In this document: piece by piece, positions 19,239-30,684 of the stretch | Numbering within the stretch: the first letter of the stretch is position 1 | Layout of the letters: every line of letters starts with the position of its first letter | Source: Erythrobacter aurantius | GTDB taxonomy: Bacteria; Pseudomonadota; Alphaproteobacteria; Sphingomonadales; Sphingomonadaceae | Assembly (NCBI RefSeq): GCF_023823125.1 | Contig: NZ_CP090949.1 | Coordinates: 2,070,001-2,134,000, forward strand | Direction: 5' to 3' | DNA length: 64,000 bases | Position numbers and translations under genes: made by a program | Notes under the pieces: generated by a model | The model's input: only the letters and a program-made list of their open reading frames with translations | Database searches by the model: none | Told to the model about the DNA's origin: nothing

Positions 19239-20420
19239 ATGGCCGACACCGCATCTACTCCTGCGCAACCGAAAGATGCGACGGGTTGTCTCGTTCTGGC
19301 CGATGGCACGGTAATCTGGGGCAAGGGCTTCGGCGTCGAGGGCAGCTCGGTAGGCGAAGTGTGCTTCAACACCGCGATGACGGGCTATCAGGAAGTGATG
19401 ACCGATCCCAGTTACGCGGCGCAGATCGTCACCTTCACCTTCCCGCATATCGGCAATGTCGGTGCCAATCCCGAAGATATCGAAAGCCGGGTCGAAGGAG
19501 CAGTCGGCTGCGTCGTGCGCGAAGATGTGACCGCGCCGAGCAATTTCCGCAGCGTGGAAGGTTTCGCGAAGTGGATGGAAAGCAACGGCAAGATCGGCCT
19601 GTCGGGTGTCGATACCCGTGCACTGACCCGCCGCATCCGCCTCTCGGGCGCACCCAATGCGGTGATCGCCCATGCGCCTGATGGCAAGTTCGACATTCCC
19701 GCGCTGATCGCCCGCGCGCAGGAGTGGGCGGGGCTTGAAGGGATGGATCTCGCCGTGCGCGTCACCCGTGAGGAGCGCGAGGATTGGGCCGGGGGATACT
19801 GGCGTCTGGGCCACGGCTATGCCCGTGCGGATTGGTCGAACAAGCCGCACGTTGTCGCGGTGGACTACGGCGCGAAGGACAACATCTTCCGCAATCTGGT
19901 GAAGGCCGGGGCGAAGGTGACGGTAGTTCCGGCCAAGACTTCGTTTGACGAGATCATGGCGCTGAAGCCCGATGGCGTGTTCCTCTCGAACGGCCCCGGC
20001 GATCCGGCGGCGACGGGTCAATATGCCGTGCCGGTGATCAAGGCGCTGCTGGATGCAGACATGCCGCTGTTCGGCATCTGCCTTGGCCACCAGATGCTGG
20101 CGCTGGCAGCGGGTGCAAAGACGGTGAAGATGCATCAGGGCCACCGCGGCGCGAACCACCCGGTTCAGCGCGTGGGTGAAGGCTGGGGTGAGACTTCAGG
20201 ACTGGTCGAGATCACTTCGATGAACCACGGCTTCGCAGTCGATGCCGACACCCTCCCGCCCGAGGTCGAGCAGACCCACGTCAGCCTGTTCGACGGATCG
20301 AACTGCGGCATCGCGGTGAAAGGCAAACGCGCGTTCGGCGTGCAGTATCACCCCGAGGCATCGCCGGGGCCGCAGGACAGTTTCTACCTGTTCGAGAAGT
20401 TTGTTGGGGGGCTGGGGTGA
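19239..20420 (+). CDS. carA: Carbamoyl-phosphate synthase small subunit
   Basis: CarA, 393 residues, the glutaminase subunit giving ammonia to CarB for carbamoyl phosphate (arginine and pyrimidines). The N-terminal domain has VCFNTAMTGYQEVMTDPSYA. The class I amidotransferase domain has the oxyanion FLSNGPGDP, nucleophile GICLGHQMLAL and HPE in VQYHPEASPGP. The stop overlaps a GTG start of the next gene (GTGA). Upstream 19079-19238 shows a weak TTGACG -35-like site near 19163 and no gene. Confidence 0.98.
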   Translation: MADTASTPAQPKDATGCLVLADGTVIWGKGFGVEGSSVGEVCFNTAMTGYQEVMTDPSYAAQIVTFTFPHIGNVGANPEDIESRVEGAVGCVVREDVTAPSNFRSVEGFAKWMESNGKIGLSGVDTRALTRRIRLSGAPNAVIAHAPDGKFDIPALIARAQEWAGLEGMDLAVRVTREEREDWAGGYWRLGHGYARADWSNKPHVVAVDYGAKDNIFRNLVKAGAKVTVVPAKTSFDEIMALKPDGVFLSNGPGDPAATGQYAVPVIKALLDADMPLFGICLGHQMLALAAGAKTVKMHQGHRGANHPVQRVGEGWGETSGLVEITSMNHGFAVDADTLPPEVEQTHVSLFDGSNCGIAVKGKRAFGVQYHPEASPGPQDSFYLFEKFVGGLG

Positions 20421-21016
20421 TCACGCGTCTGATCGCCTTTGCCTCTCTACTTACGTCGTCGGGCCTGATCGCTCAGAACCCGGCGATGATCCCGCCTCCC
20501 GTGTCTGAATGGCCCGGTGCGGAAATCGTCGAGGGCGTGGCGTTTCAGGGTGATGGCGGAGTGACTATCGAACGGGGGGCGAGCGGCCTTCCGGTGGTCG
20601 CTTTCTGGCGGCCAATCCTGTTTCGCGAAGACAGCGACAAACCCGTTGCCGGGCGCATGGATTGCCGCGTGGTCGCCGCTGACGGAGCATTTTCCGAGGA
20701 CGAATTCGATCCCGAAGCCAAGCACGCGATCAACGCCGATCTGCGGGAGGCGCAGGGCTTTGTCGATATGGATGCCTTGCGCGATTATTCGGATACGATG
20801 CGCCAGCTCGACGTGGTCGGCCGCCGTGCCAATCCGCGCCAGCATTACGTCCTCAGCTATATCCTCGTGCGCGACGGGGATCGGCTGATCGATATTCGCC
20901 GCAATTGCACCTTTGTTTATGGCAATGCGATTTCGCGGCCCGATGTGCTGCCCTATGTCGGGCGCTACACCCGCATCAGCTTCGCGTTCGAGCCAGCTAT
21001 GGGAGGCGAGGGATGA
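20417..21016 (+). CDS. Exported protein of unknown function within the carAB operon
   Basis: A 199-residue protein starting at GTG 20417, overlapping the carA stop by 4 bases. The N-terminus is a signal peptide (LIAFASLLTSSGLIAQ). The rest has no recognised domain; it contains a Cys in GRMDCRVV and another in RRNCTFVYG, possibly a disulfide. Its stop overlaps the start of the next lipoprotein gene (ATGA). The coupling means it is made with CarA, but a role in carbamoyl phosphate synthesis is not implied by its periplasmic fate. Confidence 0.75.
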   Translation: MITRLIAFASLLTSSGLIAQNPAMIPPPVSEWPGAEIVEGVAFQGDGGVTIERGASGLPVVAFWRPILFREDSDKPVAGRMDCRVVAADGAFSEDEFDPEAKHAINADLREAQGFVDMDALRDYSDTMRQLDVVGRRANPRQHYVLSYILVRDGDRLIDIRRNCTFVYGNAISRPDVLPYVGRYTRISFAFEPAMGGEG

Positions 21017-21549
21017 TCCGGGCTGCCATTGCAATCACCGCACTTGCCGCGCTCCCAGGCTGCGAATTGCTGTTTCCCGAAGACCCGCGTGAGGGCGAGG
21101 AAACGCTGGAAGCCTGCCTTGGCCGTGTTGCCGCAAAACAGCGCGATTTGCTGGCTGAAGCCGCTGACGAAGATGTGCTGGTTCCGACTTACACCTATGA
21201 CATTACCAAGCTCAGCCTTGAGGATTTGCAGGCGTTGACGGTTGCGGGGGCGGACGAAACCGCCGGAACGCGCGAACGCAGGCAGACCAATCAAGCCTCC
21301 ACAGCTGTAGACAATTTCATGGCGACGCCTGTTGATGAAAATGGCGCCTTCTACATGGGCCGCGACCCCGCGCTTTACCGCGTGCGCGGCGAAGCGATTG
21401 CAGCAGGCGAAATCGCAACGGCCGGGTGCGAACGGCAGAAGGCCGGAATGCGCCTGATCGATTTTACCGCGAGCCCCGTGCCCGCTGAACCAGAACCCGA
21501 CGCCTCTGGCGACACAGACAATTCCGGCGAAAACGAGAACCAGAACTGA
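21013..21549 (+). CDS. Putative lipoprotein of unknown function within the carAB operon
   Basis: A 178-residue protein from ATG 21013. [21 protein letters not shown] looks like a lipoprotein signal with Cys at residue 17 (LPGC; Pro at -2 is unusual). The body is acidic, with a Pro/Glu/Asp/Asn-rich tail. It overlaps the preceding gene by 4 bases and shares one base with the carB start (TGATG). No family is recognised. Confidence 0.72.
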   Translation: MIRAAIAITALAALPGCELLFPEDPREGEETLEACLGRVAAKQRDLLAEAADEDVLVPTYTYDITKLSLEDLQALTVAGADETAGTRERRQTNQASTAVDNFMATPVDENGAFYMGRDPALYRVRGEAIAAGEIATAGCERQKAGMRLIDFTASPVPAEPEPDASGDTDNSGENENQN

Positions 21550-24500
21550 TGCCCAAACGCACCGACATCTCCTCCATCCTCGTCATTGGCGCTGGCCCGA
21601 TCATCATCGGGCAGGCCTGCGAGTTCGATTATTCGGGCACACAGGCGATCAAGGCGCTGAAGGAGGAGGGCTATCGCGTCATCCTCGTCAATTCGAACCC
21701 GGCGACGATCATGACCGATCCGGAGTTTGCCGACGCCACCTATATCGAGCCGATCACGCCCGAAATCGTGGCCAAGATCATCGCCAAGGAACGGCCCGAC
21801 GCGCTGCTGCCGACGATGGGCGGGCAGACAGCGCTGAATTGCGCACTGGCGCTGGATGCGGAGGGGACGCTGGAGAAATACGGGGTCGAGATGATCGGCG
21901 CGAAAGCCGATGCGATCGACAAGGCCGAAAACCGCCAGCGTTTCCGTGAGGCGATGGACAAGATCGGGCTGGAAAGCGCGCGTTCGGGCGTGGCCAACAC
22001 GCTGGATCAGGCGCGTGAAGTGCTGGAACGCACCGGGCTGCCCGCGATCATCCGTCCCAGCTTCACGCTTGGCGGGACGGGCGGGGGTATCGCCTACAAC
22101 ACTCAGGAATTCGAACGGATCGTACGCGAAGGGCTCGACGCGTCCCCCACCACCGAAGTGCTGATCGAGGAATCGCTGCTCGGTTGGAAAGAGTACGAGA
22201 TGGAAGTGGTGCGCGATCGCAAGGACAATGCGATCATCATCTGCTCCATCGAGAACGTCGATCCGATGGGCGTGCACACCGGGGACTCCATCACCGTCGC
22301 CCCGGCACTGACGCTGACGGACAAGGAATACCAGATCATGCGCACCGCGAGCATCGAGGTGCTGCGCGAAATCGGCGTGGAGACGGGCGGCTCGAACGTG
22401 CAGTTCGCGGTCAATCCCAAGGATGGCCGTCTGATCGTGATCGAGATGAACCCGCGGGTGTCGCGTTCGTCTGCGCTCGCGTCCAAGGCCACCGGCTTCC
22501 CCATCGCGCGTGTCGCGGCGAAACTGGCGGTCGGTTACACGCTGGATGAGATCACCAACGAAATCACCGGCGCGACGCCTGCCAGTTTCGAGCCGACGAT
22601 CGATTACGTCGTCACCAAGATCCCGCGTTTCGCCTTTGAAAAGTTCAAGGGATCCGAAGCCGCTCTGTCCACGGCGATGAAATCGGTCGGCGAAGTGATG
22701 GCGATTGGCCGCAACTTCCAGGAAAGCCTGCAAAAGGCGCTGAGGGGATTGGAGACGGGGCTGGACGGGTTCAACCGCGTGCCAGAACTCGAAGGCGTGG
22801 CCCGCGATGTCATCACCGCCGCGATCTCGCGCCGCACGCCCGACCGGCTGCTGAAAGTGGGGCAGGCGTTCCGCGAAGGATTGAGCGTTGAGGATATCAA
22901 CGCCGTCACCGGATATGATCCGTGGTTCCTGCGTCAGATCGAGGCGATCATCGCGGCCGAACGCGAAGTGCAGTCGGACGGTCTACCCAACGATGCCGCC
23001 GCGCTTCGCCGGTTGAAGGCGATGGGTTTCTCCGACAAGCGGCTTGCGACACTGGCGGTGCGTTCGGTTGGTGTGGCGGGCGGTCTTGCGGAAACGCAGG
23101 CGCGCCGTTCAGGTCTGCTCCACGATGCGCTGGTGGCGATGGCCGGTGCGACGAGCGAGGACGAAGTGCGCAAACTGCGCCACAAGCTTGGCGTGCTGCC
23201 CGTGTTCAAGCGGATCGACAGCTGCGCTGCCGAGTTCGAGGCGATCACGCCGTACATGTATTCGACCTATGAAGCGCCCACCTTCGGGCAGGCCGAATGC
23301 GAGGCTGCGCCGTCTGACCGCAAGAAGATCGTCATCCTCGGCGGCGGACCGAACCGGATCGGGCAGGGGATCGAATTCGATTACTGCTGCGTCCACGCCT
23401 GCTTTGCGCTCGGCGAGGAGTGGCACGGCCCAGCGTTCGAGACGATCATGGTCAATTGCAACCCGGAAACCGTCTCGACCGATTACGACACTTCCGACCG
23501 TCTCTATTTCGAGCCGCTGACCGCCGAAGACGTCCTCGAAATCCTGCGGGTTGAACAGCAGGCGGGCGAATTGCTGGGCGTGATCGTCCAGTTCGGCGGA
23601 CAGACCCCGCTTAAGTTGGCGCAGGCGCTGGAAGATGCAGGCATCCCGATCCTTGGCACCTCGCCCGACGCGATCGACCATGCCGAAGACCGCGAACGGT
23701 TTGCCAAGCTGGTCGACAAGCTGAAGCTGAAACAGCCCGACAACGGCATCGCCTATACCCGCGACGAAGCGGCAGCGGTGGCTGCGCGGATCGGCTATCC
23801 GGTGCTGCTGCGCCCCAGCTTCGTGCTTGGAGGGAGGGCGATGGAGATCGTCGATTCCGAAGCCCAGCTCGATGACTACATCAAGACCGCCGTGACCGTG
23901 TCCGGCGACAGCCCGGTTCTGGTCGACCAATATCTGCGCGATGCGATCGAATGCGATGTCGATGCATTGTGCGACGGAGACGAAGTCCGCATCGCGGGCG
24001 TTATGCAGCATATCGAGGAAGCCGGGGTCCATTCGGGCGACAGCGCCTGCACTCTGCCGCCCTATTCGCTGCCCGCAGAAATCGTCGCCGAGATGGAGCG
24101 GCAGGCCGAAGCGCTTGCCCGCGCGCTGGGTGTTCGCGGGCTGATGAATGTGCAGTTCGCGGTGAAGGACGGGGAGGTTTACCTGATCGAGGTGAACCCC
24201 CGTGCCAGCCGCACCGTGCCTTTCGTCGCCAAGGCTATCGGCCAGCCCGTCGCCAAGATCGCTGCGCGGGTCATGGCAGGGGCGAAGCTCGCCGAATTCG
24301 AACCGTTCCGCCGCGATCTGCCCTATATGGCGGTGAAGGAAGCGGTCTTCCCGTTCAGCCGTTTCCCCGGAGCCGATCCGATCCTGACCCCGGAAATGAA
24401 ATCAACCGGGGAAGTGATGGGGATCGACACCAATTTCGAAGCCGCCTTCCTGAAATCGCAGATTGGCGCCGGCATGATCCTGCCGCGTGAAGGAACGGTG

Positions 24501-24884
24501 TTTGTATCGGTCAAGAATTCGGACAAGGCCGGGATCGTGCCGGCGGTGAAGAACCTGATCGATCAGGGCTTCAGCGTGATCGCCACCGGTGGCACGCAAA
24601 GCTATCTGGCCGAACAGGGCCTACCGGTCGAACGCGTCAACAAGGTGGCGGAAGGTCAGCCGCATATCGTCGACAAGATCATCGACGGGGAAGTGGCGCT
24701 GATTTTCAACACCACCGAAGGGTGGCAATCCTTGCTGGACTCCAAGTCGATCCGGGCGACTGCGCTTGAAAAGAAGGTGCCGTATTACACCACGGCAGCC
24801 GCTTCACGCGCAGCATCGGCGGCGATTGCGGCGATTACGCCATCGCAACTTGAAGTCCGTTCGTTGCAGGACTATTATACCTAA
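21549..24884 (+). CDS. carB: Carbamoyl-phosphate synthase large subunit
   Basis: CarB, 1111 residues. It has two ATP-grasp synthetase halves (first from [20 protein letters not shown], second from [20 protein letters not shown] at about residue 590) and a C-terminal allosteric MGS-like domain ([20 protein letters not shown] at about 980). It makes carbamoyl phosphate from bicarbonate, ATP and ammonia. The ATG shares its A with the stop of the upstream lipoprotein gene. Downstream 24885-25005 has a CGAAATC/GATTTCG hairpin (24952-24975) and no gene. Confidence 0.98.
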   Translation: MPKRTDISSILVIGAGPIIIGQACEFDYSGTQAIKALKEEGYRVILVNSNPATIMTDPEFADATYIEPITPEIVAKIIAKERPDALLPTMGGQTALNCALALDAEGTLEKYGVEMIGAKADAIDKAENRQRFREAMDKIGLESARSGVANTLDQAREVLERTGLPAIIRPSFTLGGTGGGIAYNTQEFERIVREGLDASPTTEVLIEESLLGWKEYEMEVVRDRKDNAIIICSIENVDPMGVHTGDSITVAPALTLTDKEYQIMRTASIEVLREIGVETGGSNVQFAVNPKDGRLIVIEMNPRVSRSSALASKATGFPIARVAAKLAVGYTLDEITNEITGATPASFEPTIDYVVTKIPRFAFEKFKGSEAALSTAMKSVGEVMAIGRNFQESLQKALRGLETGLDGFNRVPELEGVARDVITAAISRRTPDRLLKVGQAFREGLSVEDINAVTGYDPWFLRQIEAIIAAEREVQSDGLPNDAAALRRLKAMGFSDKRLATLAVRSVGVAGGLAETQARRSGLLHDALVAMAGATSEDEVRKLRHKLGVLPVFKRIDSCAAEFEAITPYMYSTYEAPTFGQAECEAAPSDRKKIVILGGGPNRIGQGIEFDYCCVHACFALGEEWHGPAFETIMVNCNPETVSTDYDTSDRLYFEPLTAEDVLEILRVEQQAGELLGVIVQFGGQTPLKLAQALEDAGIPILGTSPDAIDHAEDRERFAKLVDKLKLKQPDNGIAYTRDEAAAVAARIGYPVLLRPSFVLGGRAMEIVDSEAQLDDYIKTAVTVSGDSPVLVDQYLRDAIECDVDALCDGDEVRIAGVMQHIEEAGVHSGDSACTLPPYSLPAEIVAEMERQAEALARALGVRGLMNVQFAVKDGEVYLIEVNPRASRTVPFVAKAIGQPVAKIAARVMAGAKLAEFEPFRRDLPYMAVKEAVFPFSRFPGADPILTPEMKSTGEVMGIDTNFEAAFLKSQIGAGMILPREGTVFVSVKNSDKAGIVPAVKNLIDQGFSVIATGGTQSYLAEQGLPVERVNKVAEGQPHIVDKIIDGEVALIFNTTEGWQSLLDSKSIRATALEKKVPYYTTAAASRAASAAIAAITPSQLEVRSLQDYYT

Positions 24885-25005
24885 GCATTCAAGCTGCCCC
24901 TCCTGAAATTCAGAAGATTTCAAGGCCGCCTCTTTTCGAAGCGGTCACAGTCGAAATCACTGAATTGAGATTTCGGGGCGGGCACAGACAAAGAAAGAAA
25001 CGGGG

Positions 25006-25482
25006 ATGGCGACGATGGAAAAGGTTCCGATGCTGGCCGAAGGGTATGAGCGGTTGACCGCCGACCTCAAGGCGCTGCGCGAGGAACGCCCTCGGATTGT
25101 CGATGCGATCGAGGAAGCTCGGGCGCATGGCGATCTGTCGGAAAACGCCGAATACCACGCGGCCAAGGAGCGTCAGGGCCAGGTCGAGGCTCTGATTGGC
25201 GATCTCGAAGGCAAGATCAGCCGCGCCCAGATCATCGATCCCAAGTCGCTTTCGGGCGACAAGATCATTTTTGGCGCCACCGTGACCCTGCTCGACGAAG
25301 ACGACAAGCCGGTGAAGTATCAGATCGTCGGCGAGACCGAGGCTGATGCTTCAAAGGGGCGCATTTCCTATTCGTCGCCTCTGGCACGCGCCATGATCGG
25401 CAAGCAGGTTGATGATGAGATCGAGGTGACTGTCCCGTCGGGCGACAAGTTCTATCTCGTCGAAAAGATCGAATTCATCTGA
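25006..25482 (+). CDS. greA: Transcription elongation factor GreA
   Basis: GreA, 158 residues. It rescues backtracked RNA polymerase by stimulating transcript cleavage. The N-terminal coiled coil has [20 protein letters not shown] and the tip motif [17 protein letters not shown] with the acidic pair. The C-terminal FKBP-like domain ends [21 protein letters not shown] 25006 is used; ATG 25015 is also possible. It is followed by a strong hairpin. Confidence 0.97.
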   Translation: MATMEKVPMLAEGYERLTADLKALREERPRIVDAIEEARAHGDLSENAEYHAAKERQGQVEALIGDLEGKISRAQIIDPKSLSGDKIIFGATVTLLDEDDKPVKYQIVGETEADASKGRISYSSPLARAMIGKQVDDEIEVTVPSGDKFYLVEKIEFI

Positions 25483-25490
25483 GAAACCGA

Positions 25491-25520
25491 GGAAAAGCTC
25501 CTCAGGAAAGGAGCTTTTCC
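25491..25520. terminator. Hairpin terminator between greA and the convergent GNAT gene
   Basis: A perfect 12-bp stem GGAAAAGCTCCT / AGGAGCTTTTCC with a 6-base loop, just after the greA stop and overlapping the stop of the convergent gene. The A- and T-runs in the stem suit termination in both directions. Confidence 0.75.
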
Positions 25521-25990
25521 ATCGCGTAATTATGGATCGCGACGGCTGTACCGTCGTGTTCGATTTCGAAATCTCTGCGATGTTGCACAGCGTAACCGGC
25601 GCGTTCGAACGCTGGCCGGGCCAGTTCGCTCGCTTCGGTAAAAAGCCGGGTTAGTCCCGCCGCCCGCGCATGGCGCTCTGCTTGTGCGAGAAGCTGTGAA
25701 GCAAGGCCGCGTCGGGAATGGTCGGGATGGTTGTAAAGCCTGTCGAGATGCCAGTCCGGCTCCAGCAGCGCGTAGGCCACGGCCACATCATCACTGTCAA
25801 CCGCAACAAAGATAATGTGGCCTTCTGCTGCCCGTCGGCGGTACATCTGCGCACCGCCATGTCGGCCAGACCATGCGCGGACCTGTTCCGGCGTATAAGC
25901 GTGTGAGCCGATCGCCGTGATCGCCGCCAGCGCGATTTGCGACAACTGTTCCGCGTCGCTGTCGCGATACAGGCGGATGGAATAGGCCAT
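25502..25990 (-). CDS. GNAT family N-acetyltransferase
   Basis: A 162-residue GNAT protein. IRLYRDSDAEQLSQIAL is strand 1/helix 1, FVAVDSDDVAVAYALLEPDW the central strands, and NHPDHSRRGLASQLLAQAE the acetyl-CoA pyrophosphate-binding motif A. LFTEASELARPAFERAGYAV completes the fold. Such enzymes acetylate small amines or N-termini; the substrate is unknown. The start is ATG 25990. Confidence 0.88.
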   Translation of the reverse strand: MAYSIRLYRDSDAEQLSQIALAAITAIGSHAYTPEQVRAWSGRHGGAQMYRRRAAEGHIIFVAVDSDDVAVAYALLEPDWHLDRLYNHPDHSRRGLASQLLAQAERHARAAGLTRLFTEASELARPAFERAGYAVQHRRDFEIEHDGTAVAIHNYAMEKLLS

Positions 25991-26013
25991 GCAGGCTCCG
26001 GCCCAAGCGCAGC

Positions 26014-26244
26014 TTAGGCGTCGGGCGTCAGCAGCTTGTGGATGTGGACGACGACGTATTTCATTTCGGCATCGTCGACGGTGCGCTGCGCCTGCGCGCG
26101 CCATGCGTCGACTGCCGCGTCATACGTGCTGTAAACGCCGACGACGTGGATGCTTTCGGGATCGGCGAATTCGTGGCCGCGCGGATCCTTGACGCGTCCA
26201 CCCATGACAAGGTGGAGCCGCTGGGCGGGGGTGGTTTCTTCCAT
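26014..26244 (-). CDS. DUF4170 family protein
   Basis: A 76-residue small cytosolic protein. LHLVMGGRVKDPRG, DPESIHVVGVYSTYDAAVDAW and MKYVVVHIHKLL follow the DUF4170 pattern seen across alphaproteobacteria. The function is not known. The start is ATG 26244 with GGGA upstream; an in-frame TTG at 26250 is less likely. Confidence 0.85.
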   Translation of the reverse strand: MEETTPAQRLHLVMGGRVKDPRGHEFADPESIHVVGVYSTYDAAVDAWRAQAQRTVDDAEMKYVVVHIHKLLTPDA

Positions 26245-26336
26245 GATCAATATCCCTGGGGAGGTTTGCCTGTTGATGCGCGCGCTTTAGCGAAGCGCGC
26301 GTATCTGGCAAGGTCCAAGGCCCGGCTGACCGGCGA

Positions 26337-26915
26337 TCAGTTCCTGATCCGGTCCGTCAGATCACGCACGGCCCGTTCGGCACGCCTGCGGGTGCGCTGG
26401 GTAACGGCGCGTCCCTTGTCGCTCGCGGTCCCCGCGTAATAGGCGGCGTCGCGGCGTAGTTCCCGTGCCTTTGCAGTGGCGCTGTCGGAAATATCCTCGA
26501 ACTTGTCCTGACCGGCGCGCGCTCCGTCCAGAGCCTCGTCGATCAGCTTGATCCCGTAAGCCACAACAGCATCGGTGACGAGCGCGCCGATAGCCGATCC
26601 CCGCTTCTTCGCGGCATCGCCAACGCCTTTCGCAGCGCCGGATACTGTGCCGCCAACCGCGCTGGCCGCACTGGCCGCGCCGGTTGCTGCCGTGCGGACG
26701 ACGCGGCGACCGGGGCTGGTCATCGCCCCGACTACGAGGCCGACAGCGACGGCTCCCGCAATCACGGAAAGCGGGTTCTTGCGGGTGTATTCGACTGCGG
26801 CTTCGGCGGCTTCCTGTGCCTGGTCTGCGAGCGTTCGTTGCGCAATGCGACGTTCGCTCGCTTCGATCCGGGCGCGCAATTCGTCGCGCGGGGTAGGGGT
26901 GAGGTCACTGCTCAT
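26337..26915 (-). CDS. DUF883/YqjD-like membrane-anchored helical protein
   Basis: A 192-residue protein. The N-terminal helix is rich in Ala/Glu/Arg, then YTRKNPLSVIAGAVAVGLVVG is a membrane segment of the YqjD/ElaB (DUF883) kind. The rest is an Ala/Gly-rich and then basic helical part. GGAG lies 6 bases before ATG 26915. It overlaps the upstream gene by 11 bases. It is the last of four minus-strand genes of similar character. Confidence 0.7.
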   Translation of the reverse strand: MSSDLTPTPRDELRARIEASERRIAQRTLADQAQEAAEAAVEYTRKNPLSVIAGAVAVGLVVGAMTSPGRRVVRTAATGAASAASAVGGTVSGAAKGVGDAAKKRGSAIGALVTDAVVAYGIKLIDEALDGARAGQDKFEDISDSATAKARELRRDAAYYAGTASDKGRAVTQRTRRRAERAVRDLTDRIRN

Positions 26916-27297
26916 TGTCATCTCCACTCGGCATTGCTGCCGAAGTCTGGGGGGGTATGTCTACCTCGGGCAATCCATCCGACGACGCTGCTCCTTGCTC
27001 GATGTCGGCATCCTCCGCCAAGTCCGCAAGGCCGAGCAATTCCATGATCGGTTCGCGCGCTAGCCACAAGAGCACCGCGCCGATCAGTACGGCGAGGATG
27101 CCGCGATTGTCTTCGGCCTGCGCCTTGGCGGCTTCGAAAACGTCCTTTGCCCCGTCACCGATGCGGCCGCCGACCCGGTCAGCGAATCCCTTAGCGGTCA
27201 GGTTTGTGCGGGCATGCTCGATATCGGCCAGCAACACGGCCTTTGCGGCATCGCGCAGGGCACGGTCTTCAATGAACTGCTGCTCAAGCGGGCTCAT
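26905..27297 (-). CDS. Small membrane protein of the yqjDE-like cluster, unknown function
   Basis: A 130-residue protein. An N-terminal amphipathic helical part (RDAAKAVLLADIEHARTNL, FADRVGGRIGDGAKDVFEAA) is followed by one membrane segment (ILAVLIGAVLLWLA) and an acidic, Pro-containing tail. Its ATG overlaps the stop of the holin-like gene (ATGA), so translation is coupled. No family is recognised with confidence. Confidence 0.7.
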   Translation of the reverse strand: MSPLEQQFIEDRALRDAAKAVLLADIEHARTNLTAKGFADRVGGRIGDGAKDVFEAAKAQAEDNRGILAVLIGAVLLWLAREPIMELLGLADLAEDADIEQGAASSDGLPEVDIPPQTSAAMPSGDDNEQ

Positions 27298-27755
27298 GAT
27301 GCATTATCCGATGATGATGCGGCAAACAGCCCGGACACTTTCGAGCCGCTTTTTGCCGCCACCCAGACGAAGAACGCCATTCCGGCAAGCAAACCTCCGA
27401 CCACGATGGCGATCGCACCCCAGATCGTCACCAAGGGCGCCAGCGCGATGACCAGACCCACGGCGAGCGCGAGCAGGGCAATGTGCAGCAGGATAATGGC
27501 GAGGACGAGACTGCCTGCCGCGACACCGATTGTGCGACCGGCCAGTTTTGCCCGGGTTTTCTGAAACGCGATTTCGGCTTCGGCATAGGTGCGCCCGTCG
27601 TCGATCAGCGCGCCGATTTCTCCCATCAGCGAATCGTCGAAATCATCCTCTGGCGTTGCGGCTGTATCGTCGGCCGGGGCATGGATGTCAGCCGGGGCAT
27701 CGGGCAGGACAGCGTCTTCCTGCCCAGCGCCATCTTGCCGGTTCTGATCATCCAT
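27294..27755 (-). CDS. Phage holin superfamily III / YqjE-like membrane protein
   Basis: A 153-residue protein. An acidic N-terminus (residues 1-45) is followed by GALIDDGRTYAEAEIAFQKTR and two long hydrophobic segments (VAAGSLVLAIILLHIALLAL; WGAIAIVVGGLLAGMAFFVW), the layout of the YqjE/holin-X family. Despite the family name these are chromosomal housekeeping proteins, not lysis genes. It sits between a YqjD-like gene upstream and another anchored protein downstream. Confidence 0.78.
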   Translation of the reverse strand: MDDQNRQDGAGQEDAVLPDAPADIHAPADDTAATPEDDFDDSLMGEIGALIDDGRTYAEAEIAFQKTRAKLAGRTIGVAAGSLVLAIILLHIALLALAVGLVIALAPLVTIWGAIAIVVGGLLAGMAFFVWVAAKSGSKVSGLFAASSSDNAS

Positions 27756-27811
27756 CAAATGCCCCCGTCCCGTTCCAGCCGGTCCCGTCGGTCATTCCGA
27801 CGGAGCCGATC

Positions 27812-28426
27812 CTAGTCGCGCGATCCGCGGAACAGGCGTGCCAGCAGGAATCCTGCAACCGCTGCAATGCCAACGGCCACTGCCGGGCTCTTGCGGACCA
27901 TTTCGCGGGCATCTTCGCCGAGTTCCTCGACGCTCTTCGCTTCCAGCTTGGCCGAAGTTTCAGCAAGGCTGCGCGATGCCGAACGGGCATAGTCGCCGTA
28001 CTGTTCGCCGAAACGTTCATCGATCTGGCTGGCGGTGTCACCCACGACCTTGCCGAGCGAGGACAAGGCATCGCTCGCTGCCGACTTGCCTTCGGTGGCA
28101 AGCTCGCCTGCGCGGGTCTTGGCTTTCTCGCCGTACACTTTTGCTTCGTTCATCAAATCGTCTCCGCGGCTCTTGGCCTGTTCGCGATATTCACCCGCAC
28201 GGTTGCCGGCCTCGGCCCGCAGCGCAGCAGCACCGGCCTTTGCCTCTTCGAGCGCTGCGTTGAAGCGGCTCTTTGCTTCCGCAGTGCCGGTTGCGGTCGC
28301 TTCATCGGGCTTGTTCGCGCTCGCGCCGGTTTTCTTCGGAGCGGCCTTCTTGGCGCCGGATGAACGCGTCGTCGCGCCCTTGGTCGATGACTTCGCGGGG
28401 GTCTTGGTGGTTTTTGTCTCTGCCAT
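27812..28426 (-). CDS. DUF883/YqjD-like protein with Lys/Ala-rich N-terminus
   Basis: A 204-residue protein. The first 50 residues are a basic Lys/Thr/Ala low-complexity tract, followed by a long helical repeat region (AEAGNRAGEYREQAKSRGDDL, GEKAKTRAGELATEGK) like LEA/DUF883 proteins. A C-terminal anchor VRKSPAVAVGIAAVAGFLLA ends in RLFRGSRD, as in YqjD, which binds ribosomes at the membrane in E. coli. The first gene of the four-gene cluster, it diverges from eno. Confidence 0.78.
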   Translation of the reverse strand: MAETKTTKTPAKSSTKGATTRSSGAKKAAPKKTGASANKPDEATATGTAEAKSRFNAALEEAKAGAAALRAEAGNRAGEYREQAKSRGDDLMNEAKVYGEKAKTRAGELATEGKSAASDALSSLGKVVGDTASQIDERFGEQYGDYARSASRSLAETSAKLEAKSVEELGEDAREMVRKSPAVAVGIAAVAGFLLARLFRGSRD

Positions 28427-28527
28427 GGTGCGTATTTGCCCTCCATTCATGCGCTTTGCCAGTGCGAAAGCGCTGTGTAGCCACATAATTCTCTACGTCG
28501 CTTGCGCCGGCTTGTTCCGGGGAATAG

Positions 28528-29933
<1,406 letters not shown>

Positions 29934-29950
29934 ACAGCTAAGGCAACAGG

Positions 29951-30547
29951 CTAGGGCGCAGCGTTCAGCGCATTGGCGAAATATTCGTCCATGGCGGCAA
30001 CGGCGCGTTCGGTCAGCCGCACCAGAACCCGGCGTTGGTCTTCCTTGTCATGCTCGCGCATGACAAGTCCGATATCGGCGAGAACACCCAGCCAGCGCAG
30101 GCCCGTCGTCGGAGGGGCGGCAGAGCCGATGCAGGCGCTCGACACAGAAACCGGCTTTTTCTCGGCATGGGCGATGTAGAGATCGAGCAATATATCCCAG
30201 GCCGGTTCGCCGAAGATGTCGCCATTGCCGAAAATTGATGCTCTCGTACGCCGCCTTGCATAGGTGTGGCGGGCTGCGGCTGCAAAAGCGGCGCGGTTTT
30301 GCTCTTGAACTGATGGACCCTGCGGGATTGCCGCAAACCTGGCTGTTGCTTTGGGCCAGCCGGAGGGTTTCTCAAGATTGATGGGTCCCTTCCCATCTGA
30401 GCCAATCCTGTCACGTCGACGCAGTTCGTTCGCGATCGCGAACAATTCGTCGGCAAGAAGGCCGAGATCGTGCGTCTCAGACGGGGCAGCCTCGCTTGAA
30501 GCAAGAGCGATGCCTGACAAGATACGGTTGCCCTTGACCTCTTTCAT
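29951..30547 (-). CDS. MarR-like winged-helix transcriptional regulator
   Basis: A 198-residue protein. The C-terminal 95 residues look like a MarR fold: GEPAWDILLDLYIAHAEKKPVSVSS, SAAPPTTGLRWLGVLADIGLV and the wing DKEDQRRVLVRLTERAVAAM. The N-terminal half is disordered or unique. It stands alone, convergent with eno. Upstream (30548-30784) there is no gene but there are two ACCTAGAAGG repeats that may be its operator. Its ligand and targets are unknown. Confidence 0.75.
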   Translation of the reverse strand: MKEVKGNRILSGIALASSEAAPSETHDLGLLADELFAIANELRRRDRIGSDGKGPINLEKPSGWPKATARFAAIPQGPSVQEQNRAAFAAAARHTYARRRTRASIFGNGDIFGEPAWDILLDLYIAHAEKKPVSVSSACIGSAAPPTTGLRWLGVLADIGLVMREHDKEDQRRVLVRLTERAVAAMDEYFANALNAAP

Positions 30548-30684
30548 GGTTCGGCCCGGAAATCAGCGGGTGGTGCTGCCCGCAAAGGGGTCGGTTGAAG
30601 CTCTGAACCGCGCAAAAACAATTCGCCCTCCAGCATAGGGCGCCCCTGACCAGCAGCTTTGCAACCGCTGCCTGCGCCCCAGAC

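Noticed and set aside
27294..27755. Prophage lysis gene (holin)
   Set aside because: No phage genes nearby; the holin-X/YqjE family is a normal chromosomal component beside YqjD-like genes.
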